From contig JAQTPU010000011.1 of assembly GCA_028712575.1 (NCBI GenBank), forward strand, positions 1-14,979: a stretch of 14,979 bases of DNA. Reading direction: 5' to 3'. The position numbers and the translations under genes are program-made. The notes under the pieces were generated by a model. The model did no database searches, was not told where the DNA came from, and was given only the letters and a program-made list of their open reading frames with translations. Below, piece by piece: positions 12,156 through 14,979 of this stretch (position 1 is its first letter; every line of letters begins with the position of its first letter). This DNA is from Candidatus Iainarchaeum sp. GTDB taxonomy: Archaea; Iainarchaeota; Iainarchaeia; Iainarchaeales; GCA-2688035.

Positions 12156-14979
12156 TGCATCACCGCATAATACATTTTCCAAAAAAACTTTATCCTGCTC
12201 GTCTTTGTCTTGAGTTCTTTTTTGGCGTCCTGCAGCACTATTTCTTTTTCAACAAGGCTAAGCCTCTTGAGTATGTTCTTTGTCCTCATTTCATATATCC
12301 TTGAATCAGTAAGGCCCTTCTGGAAGTGCTCTTCCTGGGTTTTTTTGAGCATGCCTATAAGCCTCTGCTTTTCCTGGTCAAGCCGCGCATATTTCCTCTT
12401 GAAGTTCAGGGTGTTTGCGCTTATTGTTTCATACTTGATTACCTGCGAGACTATTTCGCCTATCCTTTTCTCGAACTGCTGCAGGGCCTGGAAATAGTCC
12501 TCAAGGCTGCTTTTCTTTTCAACAAAGCATTTGTTCTGCGAATATTTTATCAGGTCAATCAGGAGTTTCGATTCATGCTGCAGTTTTTTGAGTTTTTGCC
12601 TTGCCAAAATTTTTATCATGTAAAGCCAGGCAAAGTAACCCAGTATGGCAAGGAGCAATGCTGCACCCAGTATCCTCGGCCAGTTGTTTGCCGCAAAGGC
12701 AAACGGGTTGAATTCCCCTTTTGTTTCCAGGGCAAAAGTGATTTCCGCATCGCCTATTCTCTGCACTGCAGTTGCATAATTTCCCCTTTTGAATGCGAGC
12801 GTTGCAAGGCCCACAAGCCTGTTTGTCTGCTCCGGCTCTATCCCCTCGCTGTTCACCTGCGCTATTTTTTGGCTTAATTCCGCCAGCTGTCCCGATGCCT
12901 TTTCCGCAAGCTTGTACTGTGCCGCCACGTCTTTCCAGATTGTTTCCACTTCCTCATAATCCCTGTTGGCCAGAAGGTCTTCCGCATCTTTTCTCATCCG
13001 GTTTATTTTTTCAGTAAAAAAGCCGGCTGCCTGCATTTGTTTAAGGCTCTGCCTTATTTCTGAAAGGTATTGGTCAGCCTGTGCCTTTGAGGTTTCCCTG
13101 ACTATCAGTGTTTCAGTCCTTGTTTCCTTAAATGGGGTGTTTTCCCTGTTTGCAGAGTCCTTTTGCGTCACATAATTGCCAGTTATTTCAAATACAAGCG
13201 CATATTCCCCCCTGGTAAAATATGCAGGCGCAGTAATATTGATTTTGACCTTCCTGTTTTCCCCGGGCTTGAGCAGGCTTATTTTTTTTGGCTCAAGGTC
13301 AAGGTATTTTGAAAGAAGGCCTGTGACGCTTATTTCAAGGCCGGCAAGATTGCCGTCAGCAAACGGGTTTTCAAAAGAAATTTCAAAGCTTTTTTCCTTT
13401 CCCCTTAGAAGCTCGTAGTATTCGCTTGTCTGGAACAATTTTGTTTTCTGCTCCGGGGTTACAAACGGGCTGCCTCCGCCTCCGGCAGTTCCGGAACCGC
13501 TGCTTGCAGCAGCACCGCTTGCCACGCCTGTCGCTGCGGGCTGGGTTTCTGCTGCGGGCGCGGCAGTGGTTGTGCTGCTTATGCTGATTGTGACGTTTTT
13601 GGTTTTTGTCTTTGACTGGTCATTGCAGCAGGCGGCTGTTGCATTTATGTCCCTTGCCCCGGAATAAGCGCTGCCTGAAACATTCACATAAATGTTGTTT
13701 TCCAGAGAGGAATTTATTGCAAGGGCCGCCGCGCTTGTCGCGAGGCTTCCGCTTGAAAGCGTCACTCCTGGCGGCAGGTCCCATGTCAGCGTGACATTGT
13801 TTGCGTCAAGGTTTCCCATGTTTGTCACTTTTGCGCTGAAATACTTGTTTGCCGCACCTGCAGCCATTGAAACTTCATAAGAGGGAACCTGGACATACAT
13901 GAAGGGGCCGCCTGCATTGCTCAATATGGTGGCAGCGGCAGAGCTTGAAGAAGGGCTTGTTCCGGCATTCAGGGAAACCACAGTAATGTTCATGTCGTCG
14001 CTTCTTTCAGAGGTCTTGGCTGTCACCTTGACTGCAAGAGTCCTTGTGCTTCCTGCGGAAACGGAAAGCAGATAGCCGTTTGCCGTTATCGGGGCGCCGT
14101 CAAGGAAAACATTGTCTGGATTGTCCCAGTTGGTAGTGATGCGGAATGCTATTGCACTGTCGCCGGAGCTTGCAATAGTGAGGCTGCCGACAGCCACGTT
14201 AGTGTCAAGCGTGCCTGCAATTATCCCCAGGTTTTCAGGTGCAATGCTCCAGCCGGCTTCAGGCTGTGAAAAAACAGTTTCCTCTGCGCTGTTCGCGTCA
14301 AAGCCCAGGGAATCCGCAGCCCTGACCTTGTACTGGTAATAACTCAAGGCATTGCTGTCTGTTGTAAAGCCGGCGCTGTACATATAATTGTAGTCAACCA
14401 GGCCTGTCTGCTGCATGATTATTGCATTCCAGTCTTCCCAGTTGTTATTGTCTGTTGAATGCCTTGTATAAAGGGCAACTGAACCCATGCCAGTGTATTC
14501 CTGCATGTTTGCATCAATCCTTATTTCCGTGCCGGGGTCAATGTCTGCATTTGTGTCGGGCACAGGGTGCACGCGCACAATGTTCGGGGCGCTGTTGTCG
14601 TCAACAGAAAAAGTAATCCCAATATTTGCATCATTGCCGGCAATGTCGGAAACAAAAAAATTGCAGTCGATTGTGCCTGAATTCAGGATATTGGCATCTA
14701 TTATGTAATAGAAAGTCGCGTTCCTGTCGGAAGCTGCCTGCACTGCTGCAATGTTCAGGTCAGGGCCTGTAATTGTAATTGCCGCGGAACTCAATTGCAG
14801 GTCATCACCCCAGGATGAAAAACAATTGATGTCCTGCGTATCTTTCGGCGAAGCAGGGAAATAACCCGCATTATTGTAGACGGGGCTTGTTGTGTCGCTT
14901 GTAACTGGCTGGCCTGTTGCAATTCCCAATGGGTTTGTCAGGTCAAAGAAAACTGAATTCACGTCGGATGCCCCGTTCC
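12152..14979 (-). CDS. Large surface protein: Ig-like domains, S/T/A/G linker, one membrane helix, helical cytosolic tail (5' end outside window)
   Basis: At least 942 residues are visible; the frame is open to the right edge (NGASDV precedes the GTG at 14962), so signal peptide and N-terminus are missing. Numbering from that GTG: 1-440 consist of beta-sandwich, Ig/fibronectin-like segments with several NxS/T sequons; about 455-500 is a Ser/Thr/Ala/Gly/Pro linker; 510-610 is another Ig-like fold of the kind found in archaeal surface proteins (ISLLKPGENRKVKINITAP); 620-750 is helical; 761-786 is a membrane helix (ILGAALLLAILGYFAWLYM) followed by KILARQKLKK; 790-936 is a cytosolic coiled region. 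The cytosolic part contains two tandem copies of a ~37-residue module (801-837 and 868-904) that also occurs once in the next gene. Cell-surface location with the N-terminus outside is inferred. The family is unrecognised beyond its architecture. Confidence 0.82.
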   Translation of the reverse strand, partial: NGASDVNSVFFDLTNPLGIATGQPVTSDTTSPVYNNAGYFPASPKDTQDINCFSSWGDDLQLSSAAITITGPDLNIAAVQAASDRNATFYYIIDANILNSGTIDCNFFVSDIAGNDANIGITFSVDDNSAPNIVRVHPVPDTNADIDPGTEIRIDANMQEYTGMGSVALYTRHSTDNNNWEDWNAIIMQQTGLVDYNYMYSAGFTTDSNALSYYQYKVRAADSLGFDANSAEETVFSQPEAGWSIAPENLGIIAGTLDTNVAVGSLTIASSGDSAIAFRITTNWDNPDNVFLDGAPITANGYLLSVSAGSTRTLAVKVTAKTSERSDDMNITVVSLNAGTSPSSSSAAATILSNAGGPFMYVQVPSYEVSMAAGAANKYFSAKVTNMGNLDANNVTLTWDLPPGVTLSSGSLATSAAALAINSSLENNIYVNVSGSAYSGARDINATAACCNDQSKTKTKNVTISISSTTTAAPAAETQPAATGVASGAAASSGSGTAGGGGSPFVTPEQKTKLFQTSEYYELLRGKEKSFEISFENPFADGNLAGLEISVTGLLSKYLDLEPKKISLLKPGENRKVKINITAPAYFTRGEYALVFEITGNYVTQKDSANRENTPFKETRTETLIVRETSKAQADQYLSEIRQSLKQMQAAGFFTEKINRMRKDAEDLLANRDYEEVETIWKDVAAQYKLAEKASGQLAELSQKIAQVNSEGIEPEQTNRLVGLATLAFKRGNYATAVQRIGDAEITFALETKGEFNPFAFAANNWPRILGAALLLAILGYFAWLYMIKILARQKLKKLQHESKLLIDLIKYSQNKCFVEKKSSLEDYFQALQQFEKRIGEIVSQVIKYETISANTLNFKRKYARLDQEKQRLIGMLKKTQEEHFQKGLTDSRIYEMRTKNILKRLSLVEKEIVLQDAKKELKTKTSRIKFFWKMYYAVMQ

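Overview
The window looks like part of an archaeal chromosome, most likely from a small-genome DPANN-type lineage; that assignment is inference. Seen directly: a tRNA gene split by an intron with a canonical bulge-helix-bulge (BHB) at 37/38, archaeal-style TATA boxes 22-55 bases before starts, GGTG/GGAG ribosome sites, frequent TTG/GTG starts, a HerA-like ATPase carrying an intein, a KaiC-like ATPase, and a SET-domain protein. A YvcK-like domain adds a bacterial flavour. No rRNA, insertion sequence or CRISPR array is visible.

Left part (1-1237): the end of a LAGLIDADG homing endonuclease gene runs into tRNA-Gly(CCC). The tRNA's promoter lies in the endonuclease coding sequence, and its first bases supply the endonuclease stop codon. 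The 130-base tRNA intron and the stretch just after the tRNA each hold a copy of a double-hairpin element of about 50 bases. The copies differ by compensated base-pair changes.

Middle, plus strand (1238-6024): a NUDT15-like Nudix hydrolase; then a Fic AMPylator-type protein with an intact inhibitory motif, 4 bases before a 462-residue SET + HD + Nudix fusion, making a compact protein-modification/nucleotide-processing pair; then a HAD phosphatase + YvcK/CofD-like fusion with its own TATA box and a TTG start. This gene meets the next one tail to tail with a 4-base overlap.

Right part, minus strand (6021-14979), read from high to low coordinates: a large surface protein with Ig-like domains, one membrane helix and a helical cytosolic tail (cut by the window edge); a translationally coupled smaller membrane protein that looks like a paralogue of its C-terminal third; a KaiC-like ATPase with its own promoter; and a HerA/DUF87-like ATPase whose Walker A motif is split by a 436-residue intein. 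Two soluble RecA/HerA-fold ATPases beside two paralogous membrane proteins suggest, without proving, a membrane-associated machine. The best candidates for something undescribed are the SET-HD-Nudix fusion paired with Fic, the HAD-YvcK fusion, the paired membrane proteins with a thrice-repeated cytosolic module, and the hairpin element in and beside the tRNA intron.
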